From Janthinobacterium aquaticum (GTDB lineage Bacteria > Pseudomonadota > Gammaproteobacteria > Burkholderiales > Burkholderiaceae_D): a stretch of DNA of 64,000 nucleotides. Shown here piece by piece: positions 35,047 to 44,604 of this stretch. The translations under genes were made by a program, and so were the position numbers. The stretch covers positions 595,032 through 659,031 of the forward strand of contig NZ_WFLK01000001.1 of NCBI RefSeq assembly GCF_009208565.1, written 5' to 3'. The stretch's first letter is position 1; each line of letters begins with the position of its first letter. The notes under the pieces are model-generated. The model searched no databases. It saw only the letters and a program-made list of their open reading frames with translations, and had not been told where the DNA came from.

Positions 35047-35720
35047 TTAAAATGAATGATCAAACGCCAAGGCGAGCGTCGCCAGTTCTATTTTTGCCTG
35101 CACATTGGCATACGTAACGATGCCATTGGGGCCACCCCCAACAGGGCGATCTGCATCACCTCAAGCGCTAGCTCACCGAGCGTCAACGCTGTGCTGACAG
35201 GACGTATGCGTTCGATCGCGGTGATGACTTTGCCAAGATGAGAATTAATTAAATTAAAATACCTATGCTCTTCATCGGTAAATTCCGGCTGCCATTGATG
35301 TGATTGAATGCTGGATAAACGCTCATTTTTTCGCTGCGATGCAAGCATGCGCCTATGATTTAACGCAAGCCGTGGGGGCTTCAGGAAGTCTTGTTAAAAC
35401 TCGTTACGATCAACAAATTTTGGACTAAACAAGGAACTGGATCGATAGGTCTTCCCTACCGGCTGACTATCGGCAAATTGACGCCATGGATCAATGCCGA
35501 CGTAGTGACGAGCATAAACTCCGGTCGCCACTTCATAGCTCGGTATCGTGACAATATTCAATGGAACTTGCCCTTCGGGCGTGACGCCTAGAACGTGGCA
35601 AAAGTCCGCATCCAGTGTTTTATTTGCAGCTGCGATGGCGGAGAAAAATAGATCGGGCTGTAATATGCCATCGTAAAGTCCGGCTATAGTTCGATCCCAC
35701 TCCTCCAAGCTTAAATTCAT
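35047..35720 (-). pseudogene. LuxR-family regulator pseudogene (nonsense codon, frameshift, lost HTH)
   Basis: The first 108 codons from the ATG at 35720 (MNLSLEEWDRTIAGLYDGILQPDLFFSAIAAANKTLDADFCHVLGV) match the sensor N-terminus of LuxR-type regulators common in this bacterial group. The frame stops at TAA (35394-35396), yet the same frame continues beyond it as QDFLKPPRLALNHRRMLASQRKN, where relatives read F-Y-Q-D, so a Tyr codon has become a stop. A second break near the G/C run at 35128-35141 shifts the frame: after LLGVAP the next phase continues NGIVTYANVQAKIELATLALA. The helix-turn-helix end is missing. Confidence 0.7.
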
Positions 35721-36066
35721 ATTAATTACCAGTTATAGCAAGCAAAATAATGCCGCATGCCGATTTCCATACAGCTTGAACGAACCAGCGAAGCTGGCAA
35801 GAGTGAAGCATCGCGAAATTGGCTTGGAACGGCTGAAAACCGGTTTTCAGGCATTACAACCTCACCATGCGTAATTCAACCTTTCGCAGCATGCGAATAC
35901 GGATAAATGACAATTATTGAGAGAATTTTCCAGAGACTGATATCAATTCTCATTGCTCATGCAGTCTATGGCAATCACATCGATAGCTCAATGGAATATT
36001 TGTTCTATGGGCTTCGCAAGTCCTTAACTTTGGGTGGATTGCCCCTGCAGGGTTTGCTTTGGGGTT
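35721..36066. other. Intergenic region without a supported gene
   Basis: About 350 bases upstream of the LuxR pseudogene contain no convincing coding frame on either strand and are less GC-rich than the core genes. A short inverted repeat AAACCGGTTTT at about 35838-35848 is the only structure noted. Confidence 0.35.
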
Positions 36067-36070
36067 AAAA

Positions 36071-36105
36071 AAACCGCATTACCCTTGCGGGCAATGCGGT
36101 TTTTC
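36071..36105 (-). terminator. Rho-independent terminator after the S46 peptidase gene
   Basis: The ten-base stem AAACCGCATT / AATGCGGTTT encloses ACCCTTGCGGGC and is flanked by A-rich and T-rich tracts on both sides, so it may work in both directions. Confidence 0.85.
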
Positions 36106-36120
36106 TTCAGCTAAACACAC

Positions 36121-38277
36121 TTATTTTTTAGCGTTCTTTACCGGCTTCGGATACTTGATCGTCATTTCCGCCAGCAGGTTATCGGCATGGTCCACTTCCT
36201 TCATCACCCACAGCATATAGCGGATATCGAGGTGGATCGCGCGCGTGATGGCGGTGTCGAAGTACCAGTCCTTGGTAATCGATTCGTAGGTGGAATCGAA
36301 GTTCAGGCCGATCAGTTCGCCACGCTTGTTCATCACGGCCGAACCCGAATTGCCGCCGGTGGTGTCGGCGCTGGTCAGGAAGTTGACCGGCACGGTGCCC
36401 AGTACCGGATCGCGGAACTGGCCGTAGCGCTTTTGCTTGACTGCGTCGAGCAGGCCTTGCGGTGCTTCGAACGGCGCCTTGCCGGTAACTTTCTCAACGA
36501 TGCCTTCCACCGTAGTGAACGGGCCTTTGCTGATGCCGTCACGCGGCGAGTATGGCGCCACGGTGCCGTAGGTCACGCGCAAAGTCGAGTTGGCGTCCGG
36601 GTAGACCGGCTTGCCTTGCGACTGCTTCCAGGCAATCACCGCCTGCATGTACTGCGGAATCACGCGCTCGAGGTCGCCGTCGATTTCCTTGCGGCGATCT
36701 TCCAGCGACGCTGCGACCGGCTGCAGCTTGATGGCCAGTTGCACGAAGGCGTCGTTCGACTGCTCGAACGCGGCCTTGTCCTTTTCCATCCAGGCCAGGC
36801 GCTTGGCGGTGTCGGCCAGTTCCGTCTTCTGGTACAGCGCAGCAACTGCGCCTGGTGCTGGCAGCAAGGCGTCCAGCCCTTGCGGATGACTCTTGGCAGC
36901 CAGCTGGGCGTAGCGCTTCAGACCGGCTTCAAAACGGGCCTGGTCGACCTTGTTGACGTAGGACTGCTCCAGGCGTGCCAGGCGCGCCTTGATAAAGGCC
37001 AGGTCGCGCTGCTGGTAACCGGATTCACGGTCGGCATCGCTCTTCTGGCGTTCTTCAGCCAGGCGGTACAGCGAACGGGCGCTTTTCAGCAGGTCGCTGT
37101 TGGTGGCCACCGACCAGGCAAATTCCTCGTCGGAGAGCGCCATGTCGCTGGCAATGGCGGCATCCAGTTCGGCCAGCAGCGTTGGCGACACGTTCGGCTG
37201 TTTGGCGTACCAGGCGCGGAACTCGGCGTCCTGGCCATCCTTGATGGCGGCGATGTCCTTGCGCGCAAAACCGTCGAGCAGGCCCTGGGTTTTTTTCAGT
37301 ACGTTGTTGATGCTTTTCACCACGCTGGCATAGCGCACGGCTGCAGCTGCGTCGCCTTTGGTGGCGTCAGCCATCACGGCCAGGTCGGCCTGCAGTTCGG
37401 CCACTTTCAGCGGGAACGCGTCGTCGCGCGCGTAGCGAATTTCCGCCGGCAGTTTGTAGCGACTGGTGCGGCCCGGGTAGCCGGCCAGCAGGATGCCGTC
37501 GCCGGCCTTGATGCCTTCGGCCGAGACCACCAGGAAGTCTTTCGACTTGTAGGGCACGTTGTCGGGCGACGGATCGGCCGGACGGCCGTCCTTGCCCACG
37601 TAGGCGCGCAGGAAGGAGTAGTCGCCGGTGTGGCGCGGCCATTCGTAGTTGTCGACGTCGCCGCCGAAGTTGCCGATCTTGTCGGACGGCGCGTAGACCA
37701 GGCGCACGTCGCGTATCATCATCTGGCGGATGCGGTAGTATTCCAGGCCCCGGTGGAACGCTGGCACGGAGCAGCGATACATCTTGTCGGTCTCGCATTC
37801 GGCGATCAGGTCCTTGATGCGTTTTTCCACCGCTTCATGGCGTTCGCGCCCGCTCATCTGCGCCGTCAGGCCTTTCAGTACACGGTCGCTGACGTTTTCC
37901 ACCTTGTCGGTCACGTAGACCAGGCTGTTCGGGCCGCCCGGCAGTTCGGCGTCGCGCGTCTTGGCCAGGAAACCGTCGGTAATGTAATTATGTTCAGGCG
38001 TCGAATTGCGCTGGATCGCACCGTAGGCGCAGTGGTGATTGGTCACTACCAGGCCGGCGTCGGACACAAACGAGGCCGAGCAGCCGCCCAGCGAGACGAT
38101 GGCGCTCATCGGGTGCTTGCTGAGGTCAGCCAGTTTTTCTGCAGGAATCTCGATGCCGACCCGTTTGAGCTCGGCTTTCAGCTGTGGCAACTGATGTGGC
38201 TGCCACTGCCCTTCGTCGGCGTGTGCGCCGGCGAACGCGCCCAACAAGGCGACTGGTAATGCGATTTTCTTGAACAT
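36121..38277 (-). CDS. S46 family dipeptidyl peptidase (DPP7/DPP11-like)
   Basis: A 718-residue periplasmic serine peptidase begun at the ATG at 38277, preceded by GGAGG. The signal peptide MFKKIALPVALLGAFAGAHA is cleaved before DEGQW. S46 enzymes remove dipeptides from the N-terminus of peptides. The catalytic triad is visible: His in VVTNHHCAYGAIQ, Asp in NYEWPRHTGDYSFLRAYV and Ser in TGGNSGSAVMNKRGELIGLNFD. At the specificity position that is Gly in DPP7 and Arg in DPP11 (18 residues after the catalytic Ser), this protein has Ser, in NFDSTYES, so its preference for the second residue is open. Confidence 0.92.
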   Translation of the reverse strand: MFKKIALPVALLGAFAGAHADEGQWQPHQLPQLKAELKRVGIEIPAEKLADLSKHPMSAIVSLGGCSASFVSDAGLVVTNHHCAYGAIQRNSTPEHNYITDGFLAKTRDAELPGGPNSLVYVTDKVENVSDRVLKGLTAQMSGRERHEAVEKRIKDLIAECETDKMYRCSVPAFHRGLEYYRIRQMMIRDVRLVYAPSDKIGNFGGDVDNYEWPRHTGDYSFLRAYVGKDGRPADPSPDNVPYKSKDFLVVSAEGIKAGDGILLAGYPGRTSRYKLPAEIRYARDDAFPLKVAELQADLAVMADATKGDAAAAVRYASVVKSINNVLKKTQGLLDGFARKDIAAIKDGQDAEFRAWYAKQPNVSPTLLAELDAAIASDMALSDEEFAWSVATNSDLLKSARSLYRLAEERQKSDADRESGYQQRDLAFIKARLARLEQSYVNKVDQARFEAGLKRYAQLAAKSHPQGLDALLPAPGAVAALYQKTELADTAKRLAWMEKDKAAFEQSNDAFVQLAIKLQPVAASLEDRRKEIDGDLERVIPQYMQAVIAWKQSQGKPVYPDANSTLRVTYGTVAPYSPRDGISKGPFTTVEGIVEKVTGKAPFEAPQGLLDAVKQKRYGQFRDPVLGTVPVNFLTSADTTGGNSGSAVMNKRGELIGLNFDSTYESITKDWYFDTAITRAIHLDIRYMLWVMKEVDHADNLLAEMTIKYPKPVKNAKK

Positions 38278-38348
38278 GCTATTTGCCCCTCCATAAAAAG
38301 CAGGCAAAAGTATAGCCTGTCCGGCCAGTGCCAGGCGGCAAATAATGG

Positions 38349-40448
38349 CTAGCCTGGCCGGTGTGGCGGCGGCTGCAACGGAATTTGCAAACTCAGCCGG
38401 CACCCCTGCCCCGACGGCGGCGTGCCGATCTTGAACTGTCCGCCCAGCCCATTGACGCGCTCGGCAATGCCGATCAGGCCAAAGCATTGCTGCCCACGCG
38501 GTTGATTAGGAGCAATGCCGCGGCCGTTATCGCTGATGCTCAGATGCACGGCGCAGGCATCGGAACTGAGCTCGATCTCGGCAAGGTTGGCCTGCGAATG
38601 GTGCATGATATTGGCCAGCCCCTCCTGCACGATGCGAAACAGGGCGATTTCCAGATGGCTGCCGATGGCGGCAAACAGCGCCTCGTCGCGTATCAGCAGA
38701 TGGCACTCGATGCCGCTGCGCTTGCGAAAGTCGCCCGCCTGCCATTCGATGGCCGCCTGCAATCCCAGGTCCAGCGCCATCGGGCGCAGCTCGTTCATGA
38801 TGCCGCGCACGCTGCGGATGGTGGTGTCGACATTGTCGAGCGCGGCAGCAACGCGCCGGTGCAGGCGCGGATGGGCCGCCTGCGTGCGCGCGCTCAGCAT
38901 CGACACATCGATGCGCAGCGCCAGCAGGTTCTGCCCCAGCTCGTCGTGGATATCGCGCGAAATGCGCTTGCGCTCGTCTTCCTTGACCGTTTCCAGGTGC
39001 AGCGCAAGCTGGCGCAGCGCCTGCTCCATCAGCTTGCGTTCAGTCATGTCTGTATGCGCCACCACCACCCGCAGCGGCCCCTCGCCCAGGAAACGGCTGA
39101 CCCTGGCCTGCCACCAGCGTTCGCCGTCGGCCACCGCAAACGCATACTCGAGTGTATGGGTGGCGCTGACCCCGGCGATCACGGCGCGGATGCCGTCAGC
39201 CAGTTGCCGGCCGGCCCCGCCCTGCCAGCGCGGATCGGTTTCACAAAAAACCAGATAGGCCGGCTGCGGCGTGGCATGGCCGGCAAAACGCATGCAGGCC
39301 TGGTTGGCATGCACCACAAACCCGGCCCGGTCGAGTACCAGCACCCGGTCCGGCAGCGAATCGAGGGTGGCATGAAAAAAATGCTCGGCGTCGCGCAAGG
39401 CCAGCTGCGCCTGTTCGCGCTCGAACATTTCGCGCTGCAGGTGCTGGTTCGCACCCACCAGCTCGGAGGTACGCTCGGCCACGCGCTGGTCGAGTTCGCG
39501 ATGCAGCTCGCGCACGGCCGCTTCAGCCAGCTTGCGCTCGGTAATATCGGAAAACACGCCCACAAAATGACTGGTGGCACCGTCGGACGCACGCATCGGC
39601 GTGATCGACAGCGACTCGACAAAGCGCTCGCCGTTCCTGCGCTGATTGACCAGCTCGCCAGACCAGCAGCCGTCCTGGCGCAGGCTGCGCCACATGACCT
39701 CATAAAACTGCGGCGGATGCGTGCCGGCGCCGAGAAATCGCGGATCGCGTCCGATCGCCTCCTCCGCCTGGTAACCGGTAATGGCGGTAAACGCCGGGTT
39801 GACCGAAATAATGCGGTTGCTGCGGTCGGTCACCATCACGCCTTCGCGGATGGTGTCGAGGATCAAAAAGGCGCGCCGCAGCGCCGAGTCACGCTCATGT
39901 TCGTCACCGAGCTGCGTGACCATCATGCGCGCGCTGTCGCTGTCGGCGTCATAGTTCGCTTCGATGCGCATGGCGCCGCCTTCAGGCGAGGCGAACAGTG
40001 GCGCCTCGAACACCTGGCGCGCGCCGGTATCGAACACGCTGGCGAGGAAACGGCGCCAGAGCGCCTGCGCCTGCGGCGCCACGAACTGCTCGAAGCTCAG
40101 GCCCAGCAGGCTGCGCCTGTCGCGCGCCAGCAAAGTACTGGCGGCCGCATTGGCGCGCGTGATCACGCCATCGCGCGCCAGTGAAAAATAACTGACCGGC
40201 GCCTGTTCATAGAGCTGGGCATAGAGGTCGCGGCTGCTTTCAAATTCGGCCTTGAGCCGTTCCAGCTCAGCCAGCGCCACGTTCTGCATTTCCAGCTCGA
40301 TCTGGCTGACCTGCAGCTCATGCAACTGGCGCATCACCTCTTCGTTCGATAACGGCGCACTGGCCTGCCTGGCCTGCCCAAGCACCAGTTGCTCAGCCTG
40401 CTCGCGCAAGGCTTTCAGGCTGGCGCCGCTATCGAACTTGCCGTTCAT
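38349..40448 (-). CDS. PAS-domain sensor histidine kinase (HisKA_3 / NarL-type partner)
   Basis: A 699-residue soluble kinase with no clear membrane segment. It has an N-terminal coiled coil, then PAS domains around residues 80-190, 200-320 (VNPAFTAITGYQAEEAIGRDPRFLGAGTHPPQFY) and 370-490. The phospho-acceptor segment EDERKRISRDIHDELGQNLLALRIDVSML is the HisKA_3 type that pairs with NarL-like regulators. The ATPase domain ends with ISDNGRGIAP and CFGLIGIAERVNGLGGQFKIG. Its ATG overlaps the stop of the CheB-CheR fusion gene (ATGA), so the two are translated together. No response regulator gene adjoins. Confidence 0.88.
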   Translation of the reverse strand: MNGKFDSGASLKALREQAEQLVLGQARQASAPLSNEEVMRQLHELQVSQIELEMQNVALAELERLKAEFESSRDLYAQLYEQAPVSYFSLARDGVITRANAAASTLLARDRRSLLGLSFEQFVAPQAQALWRRFLASVFDTGARQVFEAPLFASPEGGAMRIEANYDADSDSARMMVTQLGDEHERDSALRRAFLILDTIREGVMVTDRSNRIISVNPAFTAITGYQAEEAIGRDPRFLGAGTHPPQFYEVMWRSLRQDGCWSGELVNQRRNGERFVESLSITPMRASDGATSHFVGVFSDITERKLAEAAVRELHRELDQRVAERTSELVGANQHLQREMFEREQAQLALRDAEHFFHATLDSLPDRVLVLDRAGFVVHANQACMRFAGHATPQPAYLVFCETDPRWQGGAGRQLADGIRAVIAGVSATHTLEYAFAVADGERWWQARVSRFLGEGPLRVVVAHTDMTERKLMEQALRQLALHLETVKEDERKRISRDIHDELGQNLLALRIDVSMLSARTQAAHPRLHRRVAAALDNVDTTIRSVRGIMNELRPMALDLGLQAAIEWQAGDFRKRSGIECHLLIRDEALFAAIGSHLEIALFRIVQEGLANIMHHSQANLAEIELSSDACAVHLSISDNGRGIAPNQPRGQQCFGLIGIAERVNGLGGQFKIGTPPSGQGCRLSLQIPLQPPPHRPG

Positions 40449-43045
40449 GGCGTGCTCTTGCCGCTGTCGCCTGTTTCGCCGCCGAGCACGCCCGATTGCA
40501 TCTGGCGCAGCTGTGCCTCGCGCATCTTCGACTCGGTGATATTAATAAACGTCAATACCACGCCATCGATCACGTTTTCAATCGTGCGGTAGGGCATGAT
40601 GCGCACGTTATACCAGCGTCCGGCCTTGGTGGGCACCTGGCGCTCGGAAAACACCAGCGTGCGGATCACCTCGAGCGCATTGGTTTCCAGGTCGGGATAA
40701 TCGAGGTCGTTGACGATGTCGCTCAGGGGCCGGCGCAAGTCGGTCTGGATCAGCTTGTAAATTTGCGTGGCCGGCGCTGTAAAGCGGCGGATGCGCAGGT
40801 CGCTGTCAAGGAAGATGGTGGCAATATCGGTGCTGTTGAGCAGGTTTTTCATATCGCTGTTGACCAGCGACAGGTCGTCGACCTTGGACTGCAGCTCGGC
40901 ATTGACCGTGTACAGCTCCTCGTTGAGCGACTGCATCTCCTCTTTCGACGTCGTCAGTTCCTCATTGGTCGATTGCAATTCTTCATTCGTCGACTGCAAC
41001 TCCTCGTTGGCCGACTTGAGCTCCTCGCGCGAAGTCTGCATTTCATCACGCACGGCCTGGATCTCGTTGCGCGCCTGCGCCAGCTGCTGCTCCAGTTCCA
41101 GCACCTTGGGATTAGGCGACCGGCCGCTGCGCGTCTCGGCCTGCAGCGGCACGCTGGAAAAGGTCACGAATACCATGCCGCGCAGCGACTCGGGCTGGCT
41201 TAGCGCCTCGGCGCTGAGATCGACGCCCATCGACTGCCCGAGGTGGTCTTTCACCACCAGGCCCTTCAGGCGCATCACGCTTTCGCTTTGCAGCGCCTGC
41301 TTGATCAGGCTGCCCAGTTCGTAGCGCAACCCTTCGCGCGCCATGGCGTGGATATTCCAGTTTGCCTTGCCGGCAGCCGGCTCCAGGAAGGCGCCGGTGC
41401 GCCCGTTAATATACAGAATATCGCCATCCTGGTTCAGCAGCGCCGCCGCCGGCGAATATTTTTGGAGCAGCAATTGCTCCACATGCGATTGTATCTTGCC
41501 TGTCATGCTCACTTCTCTCGTGTCACTGGGTGTAGGGGGAGATGCCAACGATACCTTGGTCGGGAAATAGGTTGGCAAACGCTGTCGTGCCAGGTTATCC
41601 AGGCGCCGGAACAGGCGCGTCGAAGTGGTCAGCGGTGCAAACAAGTCGGAAAAATGCCCAGGCGTATCAGCACTACCGAGCAGTAGAATGCCGTCGCGGT
41701 TCAGGGCGTAATGAAACAGCGGAATCAGGCGCTGCTGCAGCTTGGCATTGAGATAGATCAGCAGATTGCGGCAGCACAGGATATCGAGCTTGGTAAACGG
41801 CGGATCTGAAATAATGTTCTGCTGCGCAAAGATGATCGAATTGCGTATCTCTTTCTTGACATGGTAATGGTTCTTGTCTCGCAGGAAAAAGCGATCGAGC
41901 CGTTCGGCCGACACATCGCTGCTGATGCTGAGCGGGAAGCGGCCCTGGCGCGCGCGGTCGATCGCATCGGCCGACAGGTCGGTGGCAAAAATCTGCAGGC
42001 TGTATTTCGACGGCGGATTGATGCTGGCCACCACTTCATGGAAGATCATGGCCAGCGAATAGGCTTCTTCGCCGGTGGAACAGGCCGGCACCCAGGCCTT
42101 GAAGGCGCGCCCATCGGGGTTCGCCGCCAGCAGCTGCGGCAACACCACCATCTTCAGGTATTCCCACACCTTCTGGTCGCGGAAAAAGCTGGTTACGCCG
42201 ATCAACAGCTCCTTGAACAGCAGGTCGATCTCGGACGGATTTTCGCGCAGATACGGCACGTACTGGTCCATCGAACTGAACTGGAACAAACTCATGCGCC
42301 GCTCGATGCGGCGCAGCACCGTATTGATCTTGTAGTCGGTAAAACTGTTGCCGGTGTGTTCGGACAACAGCGCCACGATTTCCTGCAGCGAATTGCGACC
42401 GTTGGCATCCTGGCCCGGCTGGCTCAGATAGCTGCTGCGAAACAGGTAGTTGATGATCTTTTCCGGCATCTTGTCGGGAAAATCGATCAGGTCCGCTGCC
42501 TCGGCCGAGATGGCGCTTTGCGGCATCATGTCGAACTTGGCCGTGTCCGGATACTGCGCCAGCGTCAGCCCGCCGGCCTGCTTGATGGCCTGCAGGCCGC
42601 GCGTGCCGTCGCGTCCCATGCCGGAAAACACCACGCCGACGGCCAGCTCGCCCAGTTCCGCCGCCAGGCTTTCAAAAAAGGCGTTGATCGGCAGCCGGTG
42701 CCCGCGCAACTGCACCGGCTCGCTGAGCAGGAAGCGGCCCTTCGACAGGCCCAGTTCGGCGTTCGGCGGAATGACATAAATATGATTGGGCCGCAGTTCG
42801 CACTGGTGGGTGATTTCCACCACCGGCACGCTGGTGGCGCGCTGCAGCAACTCGGGTAGCAAGGCCTTGTGCAGCGGGTCCAGGTGCTGGATCACCACAT
42901 AGGCTATGCCGCTGTCCTGCGGCACATTGGACAGGAAAGCGACGATCGGATCGAGGCCGCCGGCAGAGGCGCCAATCGCCACCACGGGAAAAATGATGGC
43001 GGCGGGGTCCGTTACGGGGCCGTTGCTGGATTTGCTGCGTGTCAT
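40445..43045 (-). CDS. CheB-CheR fusion with coiled coil and PAS domain
   Basis: An 866-residue protein begun at the ATG at 43045; the longer frame has an unrelated N-terminus. Residues about 15-195 form a CheB methylesterase with catalytic Ser in GASAGGLDP, His in VIQHLDP and Asp in FSGMGRDGT, but no receiver domain. Residues about 215-480 form a CheR methyltransferase with FKELLIGVTSFFRD and VPACSTGEEAYSLAMIF. A long heptad coiled coil (SREELKSANEELQSTNEELQSTNEELTTSKEEMQSLNEELYTVN) leads to a C-terminal PAS domain. Such fusions are thought to serve sensory systems other than classical chemotaxis. The next gene is a PAS histidine kinase overlapping by four bases. Confidence 0.92.
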   Translation of the reverse strand: MTRSKSSNGPVTDPAAIIFPVVAIGASAGGLDPIVAFLSNVPQDSGIAYVVIQHLDPLHKALLPELLQRATSVPVVEITHQCELRPNHIYVIPPNAELGLSKGRFLLSEPVQLRGHRLPINAFFESLAAELGELAVGVVFSGMGRDGTRGLQAIKQAGGLTLAQYPDTAKFDMMPQSAISAEAADLIDFPDKMPEKIINYLFRSSYLSQPGQDANGRNSLQEIVALLSEHTGNSFTDYKINTVLRRIERRMSLFQFSSMDQYVPYLRENPSEIDLLFKELLIGVTSFFRDQKVWEYLKMVVLPQLLAANPDGRAFKAWVPACSTGEEAYSLAMIFHEVVASINPPSKYSLQIFATDLSADAIDRARQGRFPLSISSDVSAERLDRFFLRDKNHYHVKKEIRNSIIFAQQNIISDPPFTKLDILCCRNLLIYLNAKLQQRLIPLFHYALNRDGILLLGSADTPGHFSDLFAPLTTSTRLFRRLDNLARQRLPTYFPTKVSLASPPTPSDTREVSMTGKIQSHVEQLLLQKYSPAAALLNQDGDILYINGRTGAFLEPAAGKANWNIHAMAREGLRYELGSLIKQALQSESVMRLKGLVVKDHLGQSMGVDLSAEALSQPESLRGMVFVTFSSVPLQAETRSGRSPNPKVLELEQQLAQARNEIQAVRDEMQTSREELKSANEELQSTNEELQSTNEELTTSKEEMQSLNEELYTVNAELQSKVDDLSLVNSDMKNLLNSTDIATIFLDSDLRIRRFTAPATQIYKLIQTDLRRPLSDIVNDLDYPDLETNALEVIRTLVFSERQVPTKAGRWYNVRIMPYRTIENVIDGVVLTFINITESKMREAQLRQMQSGVLGGETGDSGKSTP

Positions 43046-43179
43046 CGTCGGCAAGTAAGCGCCACGGCACACCTGCCGAGGCAAGAAAGAATTAAACTTG
43101 CATTTTAGCACTCGCTACACGACTGGAAAGGCGCAAATGCACACCATGCGCACCGCGCGCGCCCCTGCCGACAACCGCC

Positions 43180-44604
43180 TTATTGCGTGGCCTGCCAGCC
43201 GCCGCCCAGCGCCTGGATCAGCGCCACCGCCGTGGTCTGGCGGTCGGCCTGCGCCTGCACCAGCTGGCGCCTTGCCGACAGCGCAGTGACCTGCGCATTG
43301 ACCACATCGGTATAGCCGACCTGGCCGGCGTTGTAGCGGTTGAGCATCTGCTGCTCGACCTGATCGGCCGCATTCGAGGCCTGGCGGCGCAGGTCAAGCT
43401 GCTCAGCCAGCGCGCGCGTGGCCGACAGCTGATCCTCCACCGCGCCGAACGCGCTCAAGACGGTCTGGCGATAGCGCGCAACGGCTGCCTCGTGCGACGC
43501 TTTCGCCGCATCCACGCTGGCCGTGGTGGCGCCGGCGTTGAACAGCGTTTGCGCGGCCGACACGCCGAGCGACCACAGGCTGGTCGAGGCGTTGAACAAA
43601 TCGCCGACGCGGCTGGCGTTCGAGCCGTAGGAGCCGGTCAGGTTCAGGCTCGGATAATAAGCCGAGCGGGCTATGCCGATCTGCTCGTTGGCCAGCGCCA
43701 CGCGCCGTTCGGCCGCCGCAATATCGGGCCGGCGCTGCAACAGCGTCGATGGCACGCCCAGCGGCACATCAGGCACCGTCAGCGTCCATGGCGCGGCGGC
43801 CAGGCTGAAGTCGGCCGGCGCGCGGCCCACCAGGATGGCAATTGCGTGTTCGAGCTGGGCGCGCTGGCGCACCTGGCTCGACAAATCGATCTGCGCGTTG
43901 GCCAGCTGTGTCTGCGCTTGCAGCAGGTCGGACTTGGCGGCGATGCCGGAATTGAAGCGGTTGCCGGTGATATCGAGCACGCGCCGGTAGCCCTCGATGG
44001 TGGTATTGAGCAGCGCGATCTGCGCATCGCTCTGGCGCAGCGAAAAGTAATTGGTGGCCAGTTCGCCCTGCGCCGACAGGCGCGCTGCGGCCAGGTCAGC
44101 CGCGCTGGCGGCGGCACTGGCGTCGGCGCCGGTCACGCCGGCGCGCAGCTTGCCCCACACGTCCGGCTCCCAGCTGGCGCCCAGCGAGGAGCGGTAGCTG
44201 TTGCTGGTCTGCTGCTCGCCACCACCGCCCGAGCGCGTGCCGCTGCCATTGAGCGTCACGGTCGGGAACAGCGAGGCGCGCTGTTCGCGCACCAGCGCGC
44301 GCGCCTGTTCATAGGACGCAATCGCGGCGGCCACGTTCTGGTTCGATACTTCCACGCTGTCGGCAAGCAGGTTCAGCTGGGCGTCGCCAAACAGCGTCCA
44401 CCACGGACCGCGCTCAAGCGTATCGGCTGGCGCCGCCGGCTGCCAGCCGGCCGCTTCCTTGAACGTCTGCGGCGCAGCAGCGGTCGGCACTTGATAGACA
44501 GGGCTGACGGCGCAGCCAGCCAGCAGGACGAAAGCGCTGGCGGCGGCCAGCGACTGGACGCGGCGCAGCGGCGTGGAAAACTTCTCGATTTTTACTTGCT
44601 TCAT
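43180..44604 (-). CDS. RND efflux outer-membrane channel lipoprotein (NodT/OprM family)
   Basis: A 474-residue outer-membrane factor. The lipobox LLAGCAVSP near residue 30 marks a lipoprotein. Two repeats of the TolC-like fold are visible, with LGASWEPDVWGKLRAGVTGADASAAASAADLAAARLSAQGELATNYFSL in the first and SLWSLGVSAAQTLFNAGATTASVDAAKASHEAAVARYRQTVLSAFGAVEDQLSA in the second. Its start overlaps the stop of the mdtC-like gene (ATGA), so it supplies the exit duct of the same pump. It is the last gene of the operon. Confidence 0.93.
   Translation of the reverse strand: MKQVKIEKFSTPLRRVQSLAAASAFVLLAGCAVSPVYQVPTAAAPQTFKEAAGWQPAAPADTLERGPWWTLFGDAQLNLLADSVEVSNQNVAAAIASYEQARALVREQRASLFPTVTLNGSGTRSGGGGEQQTSNSYRSSLGASWEPDVWGKLRAGVTGADASAAASAADLAAARLSAQGELATNYFSLRQSDAQIALLNTTIEGYRRVLDITGNRFNSGIAAKSDLLQAQTQLANAQIDLSSQVRQRAQLEHAIAILVGRAPADFSLAAAPWTLTVPDVPLGVPSTLLQRRPDIAAAERRVALANEQIGIARSAYYPSLNLTGSYGSNASRVGDLFNASTSLWSLGVSAAQTLFNAGATTASVDAAKASHEAAVARYRQTVLSAFGAVEDQLSATRALAEQLDLRRQASNAADQVEQQMLNRYNAGQVGYTDVVNAQVTALSARRQLVQAQADRQTTAVALIQALGGGWQATQ

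Noticed and set aside
36187..38259. A 690-codon open frame on the plus strand opposite the S46 peptidase gene
   Set aside because: The opposite strand encodes a complete peptidase with a signal peptide and full catalytic triad; the antisense frame has no recognisable domain.
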